A stretch of DNA of 64,000 nt from Dromaius novaehollandiae. Its lineage: Eukaryota > Chordata > Aves > Casuariiformes > Dromaiidae. Positions 10,011 through 21,734 of this stretch are shown here, in pieces. Numbering within the stretch: position 1 is the first letter of the stretch; each line of letters starts with the position of its first letter. The notes beneath the pieces are model-generated. The model was not told the origin of the DNA. It made no database searches and saw nothing but the letters and a program-made list of their open reading frames with translations. A program made the translations under genes and the position numbers. The stretch lies in NCBI RefSeq assembly GCF_036370855.1, contig NW_026991398.1, positions 62,001 through 126,000 of the forward strand, written 5' to 3'.

Positions 10011-10733
10011 CAGTACCTGGGGTGTGAGTTTTCTACCTGCGTTGTTTGCACCTCTAAGTAGGTGGTTCCATCCTCTCCAGTCTTTCTTTCCTGAAGCTCA
10101 GACATGTACGTTTTGCCCTCAGGGGAGCTGAATCCCGCCCATGATGGTTAAACCCATGCCCTGTGTTCATCCAGAGGACAGCAGGGAGGGTTTTCTCCTG
10201 TTGACTTGCTCCCATGCCACAGGGGCTCTTCAGCTGGGATTTGTCTCCCCTTGGTGTGGACAACCACCACTGGGAGGTCTGTCTACTCTTGCTCGTACAG
10301 GCTTCTCTTACAGCCGGGAATGAATAACTGTAAGTGTATATATATATGTGCATATAATAAATATATACAATAAAAAAAGAAATAAAAAATCCATTCCAAC
10401 TGATAAAAAAATTGTTGTGGAGATGGGGATTTTTTTCAGCTCTTGCATAGAGTTATTTTTTGAATAGGTTTTACCTTATGACTAAAAGTCAGTGTTCAGG
10501 CCTTTATTCGTTTGCCCACAGATAGAGGCTATTGCTGCCTGAGATGCCCTGGGGTGGCTGTGTGCCCATGTGGGGCTGGGAAATGTGACCCAGGACCTAC
10601 GAGAACCTTTTTGGAGCATTAGCTGGTCACCAGGAAAAGTCTCTCAAGACCTCTCAGTGAGACAACTTATTTCTCTTCCTTGACTAGAAAAGGAAGTCCA
10701 GACACTTGTGTTAGACATAGACATGTGCATTAA
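10010..10733 (+). repeat. Tail segment following the array, copy 1 (internally deleted)
   Basis: This matches 61,560-63,240 directly, except that about 0.97 kb (equivalent to roughly 61,870-62,830) is missing at position 10,315. It includes an AT-rich microsatellite-like stretch around 10,335-10,380 that is shared with 62,850-62,900. No gene is recognised. An open frame at 10,054-10,353 on the minus strand recurs at 61,582-61,869 but has no recognisable domain. Confidence 0.75.
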
Positions 10734-11366
10734 TGTTATGGAAATTAGGCTTGTTGGCCACCATGACAGGGCTCGACCCTAGGTTCTCGCAAGTAAAGTT
10801 CAGAGCCAAATCAAAACAAATTAAATTTTAATGACGCGCGTGCCGTAATTACAGCTCGAGCTGGGTGCCTCCAAAGAGGGACCCTAACGTAAACAGATCC
10901 TGGGCAATTATAGTTTTTTCAACTTACATTTCCCACCCCTCACGCGGTAGGTAGACCAATAGTAATTTTTTGGTCTGGGGTCTCCTGCTCCTCATTGGGT
11001 CTCATCGTCATTCTTAGGTAAGCTGTTTTTCTCCTCATTTTTGTTTTTTGCAGTCTCTGATGAAGGTTGTACCTCTGTTTTTGTTGGGTCTGGTGGTTGT
11101 CTCCCAAGGTCTTATTTTTCAATTGTTTTGATGTCTTCCCTTTCGGAGTGGGTAACACAGGAGCGCAGACCGTGTGTGGCTTCCTTATCTTCCCAGCCTG
11201 AATGAGCTCTGAGGAACTATTTTTTACTAAACAAGGTAAAGGTTTATTACTTTTCCCAAGTGCGGCCTAAGGCTTCAGCAAATTTAGCTACTCATGCTAA
11301 GCAAGTTTTATAGAAGTTGTGCTAAGCAGCCATTTCTAGACAGTTTTAATTCACTATTCTTTAATG
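10734..11366. mobile_element. Solo retroviral LTR, copy 1
   Basis: It starts TGTTATGGAAATTAGGC and ends near TTCTTTAATG. A sister element at 57,142-57,953 starts identically and ends with a canonical ACA. Both contain the landmarks GCTGGGTGCCTC, GGTCTGGGGTCTCCTGCTCC and TGCGGCCTAAGGCTTC in the same order. This copy is about 180 bp shorter because of internal deletions. It has no gag/pol/env and no recognisable target-site duplication. The left flank is tail sequence and the right flank is inverted minisatellite, so it marks a rearrangement junction. Confidence 0.75.
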
Positions 11367-11374
11367 CCTGCATC

Positions 11375-12110
11375 CGCTTGATTTATTAGTTGCATCTCTG
11401 TATTGCTGTAGAGCTCTGCAGGCGTCAATCCCTCCTCCCGGCACACTCACCAAACCCAGGAATCATATCACCACCAACATCCAAGCCATATGTCTTCTCC
11501 TGGCCAATCAGCTGCTCTGTTAGAGTGAGCTCACAAGTCCCTACCCCCACCAGGTGCCTGCTGATGGTCTAAGGGCTTCAGAGACACAAGTTGCCTCAAA
11601 ATACCTTCCCCAGCCATGAACATGCTGCTGCCTGCTACGTACTCTGGCCCAGGAGACCTCACAATCTGCTTCCACACCCATCTGCCTGCTGCTGGCCTCT
11701 CAGGGACTCAGGCACAAGTGACCTCACAGGCAAATGCCCAAGCCATTAGCCAAGTGCTAGCCTTGCACAGACAAGTGACCTCACAGCGACTCTCCCAGCA
11801 ATGTGCCTCCACATAGTCTGTCAGGCACTGAGTCGGACGTGAGCTCACAAACATCTCTTCACCACTTGCCTGCTGCTGGCCTCCCTGCTGCTCTGGAGGA
11901 AATGACCTCAAAGTCACTTCCCAGCAAGGGGCCTGCTGCTGGCCTATCACGTACCGAGACACAACTGACCTCACCAGCACATTCCCCACTTCACAGCCTG
12001 CTGCTGGCCTATCGGCTTCTCACCCAGAAGGCACCTCACAGGCACCTTCACAGTCATGTACCTGTCACTGGCCTATGAGCTTCTGAGACTGCAGTTACCT
12101 CACTATAACT
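11375..12110 (-). repeat. Inverted piece of the ~63-bp minisatellite
   Basis: This is the reverse complement of about 7,790-8,640, including the same rare variants (for example the CAGGCACTGAGTCGGACGTG stretch at 11,822). It is a secondary inverted copy of the first array rather than an independent one. It is bounded by the LTR on the left and the third promoter module on the right. Confidence 0.85.
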
Positions 12111-12149
12111 TGTCCTGAACAGTGCGTGTTCATGCGCACTCAAAGCGAG

Positions 12150-15100
12150 CCTGGGGCAAGGCCCTGGCGAGGCCACTGGCAGCCTGCTGCACTACCATTG
12201 GCTGACAGAGCCATCAGTCCAACCCAGGCCGCCCTCCTCCCCTTGCTGGCCAATAGGAGGGCAGCACTGTGGGTGATGCCATGGCAACGCTGCAGTCCTG
12301 TGTGACCCGGCGGGCAGCTCTTCCCCTCCCCTGTTTCCCCCCACCTGTTTCCAAGCTGCTCCCCCAAACAGGCTGTCTTTTGGGTGCAGAGGTTTGACCC
12401 CAGTTTGCAGGAGGACAGGGGCTGTGGCCATCAGAGGACAACATCTCTGAGCCCAAAACATGCTGTACCAAGCTGCAAGTATAAATGGATGCAGGGGGGA
12501 GGAAGAGAGGTTCTCCCAAACAAGTAGATGCCTTGGGGTTCTTACAAGGTTCTTACATCTATATCCAACATGGCATTTCCAGCAGGCTCCTGAGAGCCCG
12601 ATAGGAGCTGCAGGACACCCCAGCCTCCAGGACACAGGACCCCTTTCCTGCCAGAGCCAGATCCCAAAGGGAGACCCACTCCCAGGGAATCCTGGATATT
12701 CATTGCCTCCTGCCATGAGGGGATGGAGCTGGCCCCACAGGAGCCTTGGGGCTCAGGGCAGCCCCATCCCCAGGGTCCAGGAGTCCTGGCTGCCACATTG
12801 TCTTCTGAGCCAGGCAGGACCCTCAGGCAGGGTTCTCGTGGCAGCCCCCAGCCCTGTCCAGCCACCCTCACAGCCCGGGACCCACAGCCGTTTTTGAGTT
12901 AACAGCCTCTGTGTGAAACCTCAGCAAGGAGCTCCCAAAGCCCTTATCCTCAGTGGAGAGCTGCAGGAGTGCTGGGAACAAGGAAGTGTGGTCTGAGGTG
13001 ATGGTCTGGGTCCAGCAGCCCTCCATCTCACTTGTTGCCTTCTCATCAGTGTGCCTCTCCAGATGGGGAGGAAGGGTGCCCTTCCCATCTTGTCCCCAAA
13101 ACTCCTCTCCAGCATGTCCCTGTTCCTCTGCCTGTCAGCAAGCAGCTCCAGCATAGCCCCGCTGCCTCCTGTCCTTCCTCCTTTTCATGGAGCGACTCCA
13201 AGGGACAGCAGTGGGGAGCACGTGAGCAGTGCCCAGCAGTGTCCAGGTCTCACAGGCAAAAGAGGGCACTGCCATGGCAGCACCGGGGAGACCTCCCTGT
13301 GATGCAGCACATCCCACTGTGACCTCAGCTTGTGTCACCTGGGAGCTCAGCAGGTCACTGCCATGGAGATGGCACAGCCAGGGAGAGAGCAGAGAGATTT
13401 CCTCTAACATCCTGGAAAGCAGTCACCTCCCTTCACTCCAGTCATTTTCCAAAAATTTCTGATAAATCCTGGAACATCTCCAGATGGTGCCAAAGGCTGT
13501 GAAATATCTCAAATGGGGCACTGCAGAGGTCACTTCTGCGTGCCCACACTGGCAGGTCTCTGCCTTGGGCAGACCTGTATAGCAACCTGGGGCTAGAGAG
13601 TTGTTTTGGGGTTTGGCAAGACAGGAGAAAAGTCATGTGGGATGAAACAGCACAAAGCGTGGCCACAAGCTGAGATGCTTTGGTGAGCCTCAAAACTGAT
13701 AACTACTGTGGGTTGCTCTTTTTGTAGAAGTAGGATGTAGGACAGTATGGGACACGATGTAGCCTTCCTCCCTGAGGCCCCAAAGCAGGCTTTGTTTTTA
13801 GAAGTCCTCAGCAAGGTTTCTTGGTCTGCGGTGCTTAAGATAGAGATGATACACCAGAAAAGAGCAAACATGCCCTTAGCATTCATCATCCAGGCAGTTT
13901 TATCCAGGACCCTCGTCCCTGACAGGCTCCAAAGCCAATGGGGCAGGCCAAGTAGTTAATCTGGAGAAGTTTTCTCATTTCCCATGAATTTTGCCCAGCT
14001 TTCCTTCTGACTGAGCCTGGGGAAAGCCATTTCTCATCTCTGGGGCTCAGCTGATCCATGGGCTTCTCAGCATGACCTTGAGGCAGCGCTTCTCCCCTGG
14101 GTACAGTCCCTGACCCCTGGCCCCTCCCTGGGACCCTAGCTCTCTTCTGGGCTGTACATCCCTGTCTCCCTGGATCTCCCACAGTTTTGATCCCACGCTT
14201 CTCAGGACATGGCCACACACTGCAGGGCTGGTGACCAGGCTCTGGTGCAGAGCTTGTAAGGCAGTGCAGTGCTTTGGGACCTGCATTTGGGCTCATTCAG
14301 AAATTTTTGAGGTGACCAGCTGCCAGCGCTGCAGTTGCTGAAGCTTGAGAAGGTCCCTACAACCAGCCTTCCTGCTCTTCCTCATCTCTGCCCTGGAGTG
14401 ACTCATGCAGAAGGGAGACTCCATCCCCTTTGAATACTGTCAGAGATGGGGCTTTTGAAGTCACCGCAAAAGGAAGGACTCACCTACTTGTGTGGGTTGC
14501 TCCTTCAGCCTGTGGCACCCGCTCTGTGATGCTGTGAGCCCCAGCTCTGCACCCTGAGGTCTCTGCCCTTCGTCCAGAGGCACAGCTTCAAATGACGGAA
14601 GTGTTGCTTTAGAGAGCCCACTTCAAGCTGAGACACACTGTGGAGCTGAAGGCCTGATGGAGGCTAGTCCGGGATGTGGCAGTCTCCTCCACCCCCTCCT
14701 GCTCTGGGCCCAAGCACGCAGGAAGGTCCCAGGAAGTGTTTGGTGTGGGGGGGATGGGTTTCCCTCCACATGTCCCAAGTCCTGTGTGGGTGTCTCTGAG
14801 CACCCAGGAAAATCCCTCTTCGCTAGGGCCTCGCATCAAGCCTTTTCCAGACTTCTGTACAGAAGCACTGCCCAGTCCGAGATCCCCAAGAGCAGCACCA
14901 CCCCCGGCATGGCCTGGGACCCCCAGGAGCTGTGTGGCTCCCTCTTCTGTTTCCACGTGCCCTGATTAAATGGACAATTTCTACCATCACCTTTCCAGCA
15001 CCCTAGCTGGACATCGTAACTTCCCATGTTTTCCAGTTTTCCTCCTTCCCTTACTCTTGGTTCATTCAGATACCTAGTTGCTGAGGTCCACTTCAGGACA

Positions 15101-15850
15101 TTTAAAGCTTGATCTGTCTTTCAGCAGTCTGTCCCGTTAGCCAAGGCATTAATTGTGTTTACATCTACTGTTTCCTATCTATCCAAAAGGTTTCTAGTCA
15201 GGCTATCCCTTGTGGAAAGTGCACCTCATTGGAGGCAGCTTGGAATGAGCATACTGGCGAGTGTAATTTTTTATGGAACTATATCATGCTTTATTCTTTG
15301 TTTGTTTTCTACTAAAAGAAAAAGCTTCTTTGTCTATTTGCAGCTACTTTTCTAGGTAAGGTAGGTGGGAATTGGGGCCTATGAGCTGTAACATTCAGTT
15401 GCAGACTTCAGAGGAATAAGGTTAGCTTTTAACAAGAGTGATGGAAGTCCCAGTTGGCTGATGAGAGCAGTGGGAGGATTGGGGAGATGGGGAGGAAGAT
15501 TGTCCATGCAGGCTCTGACCTCCAGGACACTGCTTTTCCTACATGTCCTGACTTCATGAGGAGACTCTCTGGATCAGTCTCAGCTGGAGAATGTTGCTGC
15601 CACTTATTCTGAAAGCTGGAAAATAGTACTCCGAAAAAAACCCTTTCAAAGCAGAAATACTTGTATACTATTGAAGTCTCCATCTTTCAGCTACACTCCC
15701 GACACCTCTCCAATTGGCCATACAAGACTTGAAGAAAATCACAGGAAGAGAGGCGGTTCATCAGGGCTTTTTGCGTTTTAATGATCCCCATGGTGTATTT
15801 GGTGCTGAATCCATGAACCACAGCTACTGACAGCCTTCTTTTTGGTGCCA
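12150..15850 (-). repeat. Third, partial copy of the promoter module (inverted)
   Basis: Its + strand aligns with 32,290-35,720, and inverted with the left arm from about 3,030 down to position 1. It is the most diverged of the three copies and has small deletions. It keeps the X-box-like and CCAAT sequences at its left end (12,197-12,288) but none of the downstream exons. The part at 15,440-15,850 also matches 35,360-35,740 and 45,640-45,960. Open frames here are non-conserved and no gene is recognised. Confidence 0.75.
12275..12288 (-). promoter_or_regulatory. Diverged RFX X-box-like element
   Basis: On the minus strand this reads GTTGCCATGGCATC: the right half carries one change while the left half is perfect. 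A CCAAT (12,250-12,254, +) and an ATTGG (12,197-12,201) flank it. It is the counterpart of 2,931-2,944. Confidence 0.4.
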
Positions 15851-17131
15851 TCCACCAGGAGGGATGATGGCACGATGGCGCTATGAGCTGGGAGGGTGGG
15901 GAACATTATTCCTTCTTCAGGCACTTCCCAGGCCATGTGGAGGCCAGGACAGCAAGGACTTCTGGCTCTGCACCAAGAGCTCCCTGTAGTGTACCCACAC
16001 TCTGAATGTTGTCTTGGATTAAAAGTTGGCATTTTTCTCTCCAAGACACTTTCAAGCCCAGTTCCACTTCCTTCTCATCTCTCCCAATCCCTCCTCTGAT
16101 CTCGCTGGCCATTCCTACACCCCTCCCCTCTTCTCCCTGCAGGACCCCGAGCTGACAGTGCTGCTCTGCAAAGCAAGCGGGCTGTGAGGCCCCGGGGCTA
16201 CAAGGGGACTCTGCACTGGCCGTGCTGGTCAGGGTGGGAATCAGACCCAACCAAATGGGGATCAAAGCCTCTAGTCCCTCCATGGGGATGCAGACGTGGC
16301 AGGTCTTGGAGGGACTATGGAGCATTTCCAAGGGTGCTAGTTGTGTCCAGGGGTGCCTCTAGATCCTGGCCCTGCTATTTCACAGAGGGTGACATGAATC
16401 TCTCTCCAGGCTCCCTTCCCTGTGCCAGCTGGGTCCTCACAGCCTCTCCTGAGATTGTGGAGTCCTCCTTTGCTCCCAGATACCTGGGTTTAGCACTTCA
16501 CCTTTAGGTGACTTGACGTTGGAGGATCTCTCCCTTTGTGAGGCTTCCCTCACTACCCACACCAGGCACACGCTGTCCCAGAAGATCCCCTGTGCTCTCC
16601 TGGCAGCTCCAGCTTCCCCTCCAGAAGGACAGGTATCTGACGCTGGGCCTTAACATGTGGTACTGCCTTAGGTATGCACATCCAGAGGTGTCCCACTCCA
16701 CCGGCCTCCCCCCCACTGCCACTGGACACTGATGGGGGAGTCCTAAATCCAGTCCTTGGTCTCTAAGAGATTATTACATGATTTTTGCTCCTGAACCCAC
16801 GGAGAACCCCATCAGCAGCAGCCGCTTTGGTCATAATTTCCTTGGGCCTACTCTTGACACCAGCTTTGGAAGAAGAGCCAGCCTTCAAGCACTGCACTGA
16901 GGAGAACTTACTTTATTACAGAGATACTGTGAGGGAGTCAGCTCCGATCCAGTGTTGGGTACAATTTTATATGGGCACCAGCTGAGACAGAGCAGTCTCA
17001 GTAAAGGTGAAATGAACCCAAGCATTTGTGCAGCAACATGAGTACAAATACTACTAATAATAGTAACAATAGCCATAATAAAAGTAAAGTGAATAAACAA
17101 TATTCAGTCCTGGTATGGGATACTGTGGGAG
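15850..17131 (-). other. 3' flank of OR gene 1, with poly(A) signal
   Basis: This matches 50,925-52,194 directly and 44,370-43,465 inverted. On the minus strand an AATAAA lies at 16,917-16,912, about 215 bp after the OR stop; the same signal sits at a matching distance behind the other two OR genes. No other gene is seen in this flank. Confidence 0.65.
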
Positions 17132-18091
17132 TCATTTGTGGAGAGGAATGGCAATGTTACCACTGCTGAAAAATGGCCATGAAATCACTTTCCTCAGGGC
17201 ATCCTGGAGCTCCTTGTTCCTCATGCTGTAGATGAGGGGGTTCACTGCTGGAGGCACCACCGAGTACAGAACAGACACCACCAGATCCAGAGATGGGGAG
17301 GAGATGGAGGGGGGCTTCAGGTAGGCAAACATGACAGTGCTGAGAAACAAGGAGACCACGGCCAGGTGCGGGAGGCACATGGAAAAGGCTTTGTGCCGGC
17401 CCTGCTCAGAGGGGATCCTCAGCACGACTGTGAAGATCTGCACATAGGACACCACAATGAAAACAAAACACACAAAGACTAAAAAAACACTAACCACAAG
17501 AAGCCCCACTTCTCTGAGGTAGGCGTCTGAGCAGGAGACCTTGAGGATCTGGGGAATCTCACAGAAGAACTGGTCCACTGTGTTGTCTTGGCAGAGTGGT
17601 ATTGAAAATGTGTTAGCAGTGTGCAGGACAGCATTGAGAAAACCACTGCCCCAGGCAGCTGCTGCCATTTTGACACAAGCTCTGCTGCCCATGATGGTCC
17701 CGTAGTGCAGGGGTCTGCAGATGGCAACATAGCGGTCATAGGCCATGACTGTGAGGAGAGAATACTCTCCTCCAAACAAGAAGACAACCAGGAAGACCTG
17801 GGCAGCACATCCTGAGTAGGAAATGGCCGTCGTGTCCCACAGGGAATTGGCCATGGATTTGGGGACAGTGGTGGAGATGGAGCCAAGGTCGAGGAGGGAG
17901 AGGTTGAGGAGGAAGAAGTACATGGGGGTGTGGAGGTGGTGGTCGCAGGCTATGGCTGTGATGATGAGGCCGTTGCCCAGGAGGGCAGCCAAGTAGATGC
18001 CCAGGAAGAGCGAGAAGTGCAAGAGCTGCAGCTCCCGCGTGTCCGCAAATGCCAGGAGGAGGAACTCATTGAGGGAGCTGCTGTTGGACAT
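17132..18091 (-). CDS. OR14-like: Olfactory receptor, family 14-like (OR gene 1)
   Basis: This encodes an intact 319-residue odorant G-protein-coupled receptor, expected in the ciliary membrane of olfactory neurons and coupling to Golf. Visible features: N-glycosylation site NSS at residue 3, GN motif in helix 1 (residues 39-40), PMYFF in helix 2 (56-60), helix-3 cysteine C95, MAYDRYVAIC (116-125), extracellular-loop-2 cysteines (167, 177, 187), KAFSMCLPHL in helix 6 (234-243) and PAVNPLIYSMRN in helix 7 (281-292). The length is normal for a class II OR. I start at 18,091 because the sister genes share this MSNSSSL start. A 3' splice site ends 24 nt upstream, so the in-frame ATG at 18,166 is probably intronic. 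This acceptor reads GGAGAG instead of the GACAG of its sisters. Assignment to family 14 rests on overall sequence likeness. Confidence 0.96.
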   Translation of the reverse strand: MSNSSSLNEFLLLAFADTRELQLLHFSLFLGIYLAALLGNGLIITAIACDHHLHTPMYFFLLNLSLLDLGSISTTVPKSMANSLWDTTAISYSGCAAQVFLVVFLFGGEYSLLTVMAYDRYVAICRPLHYGTIMGSRACVKMAAAAWGSGFLNAVLHTANTFSIPLCQDNTVDQFFCEIPQILKVSCSDAYLREVGLLVVSVFLVFVCFVFIVVSYVQIFTVVLRIPSEQGRHKAFSMCLPHLAVVSLFLSTVMFAYLKPPSISSPSLDLVVSVLYSVVPPAVNPLIYSMRNKELQDALRKVISWPFFSSGNIAIPLHK

Positions 18092-21000
18092 TTTGCTATC
18101 ACCAGGCGTGGGGGACTCTCCAAAGAAGAAAAGATATTGAGAAGTTCGGAGAGAATTTTCAAACAAAAAAAAGAAAAAAAATTGCAGTTCTCATACAAAC
18201 CCCCACATTGCCTCTCTCTTTACTGAGAGGATCTCTGTGCAGCTCCCTTGCTTGGGCTCCACTTTGCACTGGCTGAGTGTGCTGCTGTGAGGAGCAGGGA
18301 CCTCTGCCTATGGGCTCCACAGGAGTCCCTCCTGCTGTACATCAGTGGGAACAGAAGACAATTTCTGTCAGGTGAAATCCACTCTGTATGTAGAAGGGCT
18401 TTTCAGTGTCTGCACTCCCAATTGTAAAGAATGAGGTTTGAGGGGAAAAAAAAAAGTTTTAGGGATTTTTAAAGATTGTTTATTCTCTTCTGCATATCCT
18501 TATCACCCCTGGGAAGTGTTCCTTGAAGGTAGGAATCCTCAGCATTTCTACTGAGTCCTGAGAAAAACGGATTCACTGTTCCTTGTTGCAGAGTGAGGAC
18601 AACTAGTCTGTCCATTAGTCCTGTTCCCAGCTGTCCTGTGCTCGCATCTCTTTGAGCTGGAGCATGAGCCACACTCATATGTAGCCCTAGAAAGAAACCA
18701 GCCACTGCTGAGAGCAGACAAATCCAGTTTCAAAATGCAGATCTCCAACCTTCTCTGCTTTTCTCAGAGCACCAGAGGGAGGTCTCCACACTCCTCTTCT
18801 AGCCAAGGACACACAGGGCTCTTTTCAGATGCCCATATACAGCCTCCCACCATCATTTCCATATTCTCAGCATCTCTGCACCTTCTTCTTTTCTCTCTCA
18901 GATATCACAGAGATGCTATGAGACAGCTGTGCCTTTCTAGAGGGCAGCTCGCAGCCCAGCAGGACCCAACAGGGAAACGGTCAAAGGACCATTAGGACTG
19001 AAGATGGGCTCTCCTTAAGGGAGGATCAGCTCATTTCCCAAACCCAGAGCTCCACAGGTCAGAAGGGGGCTGGGGAAATCTCATTTCCATGCAGATCCCT
19101 CTGTTGCACAACTTGCAGCACTCATGTCTGAACCCCACCCCTGAGACCTGAGAGCAAGAACAGGAGCAGTGTGGACAGGAGGAGAAAGAAGGAGCAACCC
19201 CATGATCCTGCTGCTGAAGGAGGCAAGGAAAAAGAGAGACAGACGGGAACTCAGGAAAGCCTTACCCAGCTGGGCATGCCACCTTGCAGGTGGCAGCATT
19301 GCAGGGCAGTCACTCTCAGCTGCTTTGTCAGGCAGCATGAAATGGGTCCGTGGAAAGAGAGAGGTTCCTCTCCTCTGCAGGAGGTCTGGCTGCAAAGGAG
19401 ATGGCTCATGCCCTCGACTCCATATCTTTCAGGGCAGAGGCTAGGCTGGGTGGGAGAGGAGACATGGGGGGGTTGCTCTGAGGAAGATGCCAGCATCAAA
19501 AGTACTGACCATGGCTTGCCTAAATCCATTCACAAATGATGTTTCTGTTAGCAGTTGCCTCTCATTCCCTGCCCATCTCTGCTGCCTGGAGCTGTCCCTG
19601 CTGGCAGCTCTTTCTTTGTCCCAACAGCTTTTCCTGGTCAGTGCTCCCAGACCCCTTCCCACCCTCTGTGTGCTCAGTTTCTACCCTACGGAAACCTCCT
19701 GGGACAGGGCACTTGCCAGGGGCATCTCTGTGCAGGCAGGTCCTAAGGAGCAGGTCAGATAAACTCCCATGAGGCCACACAGGTGATGCTAATGCTGTCT
19801 GTAGACTACAGTGAGGATAAAGCAGCTCGATGAGACCCTTGCAGGCAGCAGAATCACTGCTCTGAACTTGTCTGATTTATAGCCCTGCACAGACCTGAGG
19901 GCACACCCAGGCTTCACCCCCATGCAGCTGCCCCTGGCAGGAGGGAGCAGTATGCCCTGTTCCTCTGACTGTGTGGCAGGGAATCCCTGCTCTAAAGGAT
20001 CTCCTCCTTTTATGCACTAGAAGAAGAGGGAGAGCAATTCTTAAAAAGCCTATCAGTCATGGGATGGGCTGGGTTCAGAAGACCCCTCCAGGAACCTCAA
20101 TAATATTGCTGTACAGCCAGAGACTTACCATGTCAAAGGCTGTGATGATTTCCCCCACAAGGAGCTCTCCTCTGTCCTCCCACTCCACACTGCCTTCCAC
20201 TTCTCCCTGCCTTCTCTCAGCTCATGTCAGCAGCAGCAGGCAGTGCCCACAGCCCTGCTGCTCTTTGCAGAGGAGCTGCTCCTGCACACAGCTGTGTCTG
20301 GGCAGTGCTGCCAGGTTGCCCTGAGCTCCCTCCATCCCAGGAGCCTGGCCCCACTCAGGAGCAGGGACCCAGCTGAAGGCCTGAATTTCCCTGTCCCTTG
20401 TGCTCCCTCCTCCTGGGAAATGTTCACTGCAATAATCACTTATTGTCCTTTGCTAAAGAGTGCAGAGAAACTGATTCCAACATTGCAACTTATTTCATCA
20501 GAGGCTGTCTATCTATGATCAGTGGAAATGTCCCACTCTGGAAGCCCCTATTCCTATCCCTTCACTAGGCAGGACACCTAGACAGGGACAAGAAGGGAGG
20601 TCATTGACACATGGTTTGCGTGTTGATTCAGATGAGTCAATCTGGACATCGCACGCTGGTTTAGAAGCCCCTGGGCTAGAGTGGGATTCAGATCCCTCCT
20701 GTGAACTCCACAAACACACAGGAGGTGGGATTGCCCTTGCCAAAACTGAAGGGAGCACAACATAGAGGTCTGCATGGGAGCTCCTTGTCTAAGCTCCCGT
20801 TATAATCACTGGAGAGGGAGAATGAGTCAGTTGCCCACACACAAACACCTGGTAGCAGTTGAAGAGACAGACGTGGTCCCAGGCATATGCCAGCGTCTGC
20901 TTGCTCTGTCTGAGTGACTATGAGACCTACATCCTTCTGGAGTGTCAGGTGGGGGCCAGGTGGGGAGTTTCCTTGGCCTTCTGTAATGACACTGGATGCC

Positions 21001-21407
21001 TACTGCTACTACTAGAGCTCCACTCACTATGAAGCAGAGACACAGGCAGACATCTACAGCCTAAAAAGCCAACAGAATTCAGTGCAGACATGTCCGTAGG
21101 CAGGGCCATGTTCCATGCCTGGGATGTCTAACACAACCACATGTCTCTAGCACATACAGCATAGCACCTGCAGGAAAACTATGCCTCTTTGGAGTGGTGC
21201 TGGGCAAGTGCCCCAGGGCATCTTGGGTTCCCTACCTGTGCCCAAGCAACTGAATCCCACCACTGCCTTTAGGCCAAGTCCATCCCAGCTACATTCAAGT
21301 GTGCTGCATAAATGGGAGGCACATCACACCAAGGTCTCCCCTCCACTCGCTGCACTCTCCAACCCTTCTAGCTCTCCACCTTTGGAACCTCCTCTCTCTC
21401 CCCCAGA
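18092..21407 (-). other. Upstream region of OR gene 1
   Basis: This is shared with 53,155-56,117 (direct) and 42,516-38,961 (inverted). The acceptor of the coding exon lies at 18,116-18,117 on the minus strand, so the non-coding 5' exon or exons and the promoter of the OR gene should lie in this stretch or beyond. I cannot place them. Short blocks such as 20,040-20,420 and 19,160-19,450 are well conserved in all three units but have no consistent reading frame. Confidence 0.5.
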
Positions 21408-21690
21408 TGACAGGAACCGGGACTATGCTAATGATGACCTCAGGGTGGCTGGATCTCAGGCTGTTCAGGCCCAGGGACTTTCTATCAGTGGCACCTTGTG
21501 CTGCCTGGAGATCAGTTCACCTCTGTCACAGGCCCCAAGGTGCTGCAGAGTCACCTCAGGCAGCGAACCCCTCTCCTGCCATTCCTGCACAGCCCAGCTC
21601 TGTTTCTCCCTGGCCTTGGGCCCTGCAGGGTTTGCTCTCTTAGTGGGAACCTCCTTTCACCACTACATTGCCACCTGCTATCTATGGCAG
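21408..21690 (+). pseudogene. OR pseudogene fragment of a non-14 family, copy 1
   Basis: Across shifting frames one can follow the helix 1 end to helix 3 of a class II OR that resembles families 6/10. The signs are LFRPRDFLS (from the usual LHRPMYFFL), FTSVTGPKVLQSHLR, SCHSCTAQLCFSLALG and then HHYIATCY where a receptor has DRYxAIC. Several frameshifts are present. The region corresponding to helices 4-7 is absent, because CR1 sequence follows. The same remnant occurs in the other two OR units. Confidence 0.65.
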
Positions 21691-21734
21691 CATGTCTCTG
21701 CTCTGAGCCACAGCTGAGGCTCTGTAGCCCAAAG

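Noticed and set aside
18092-18166. N-terminal extension of OR gene 1 from the upstream in-frame ATG
   Set aside because: The extension spans the splice acceptor, is not conserved in the sister genes and precedes the conserved MSNSSSL start.
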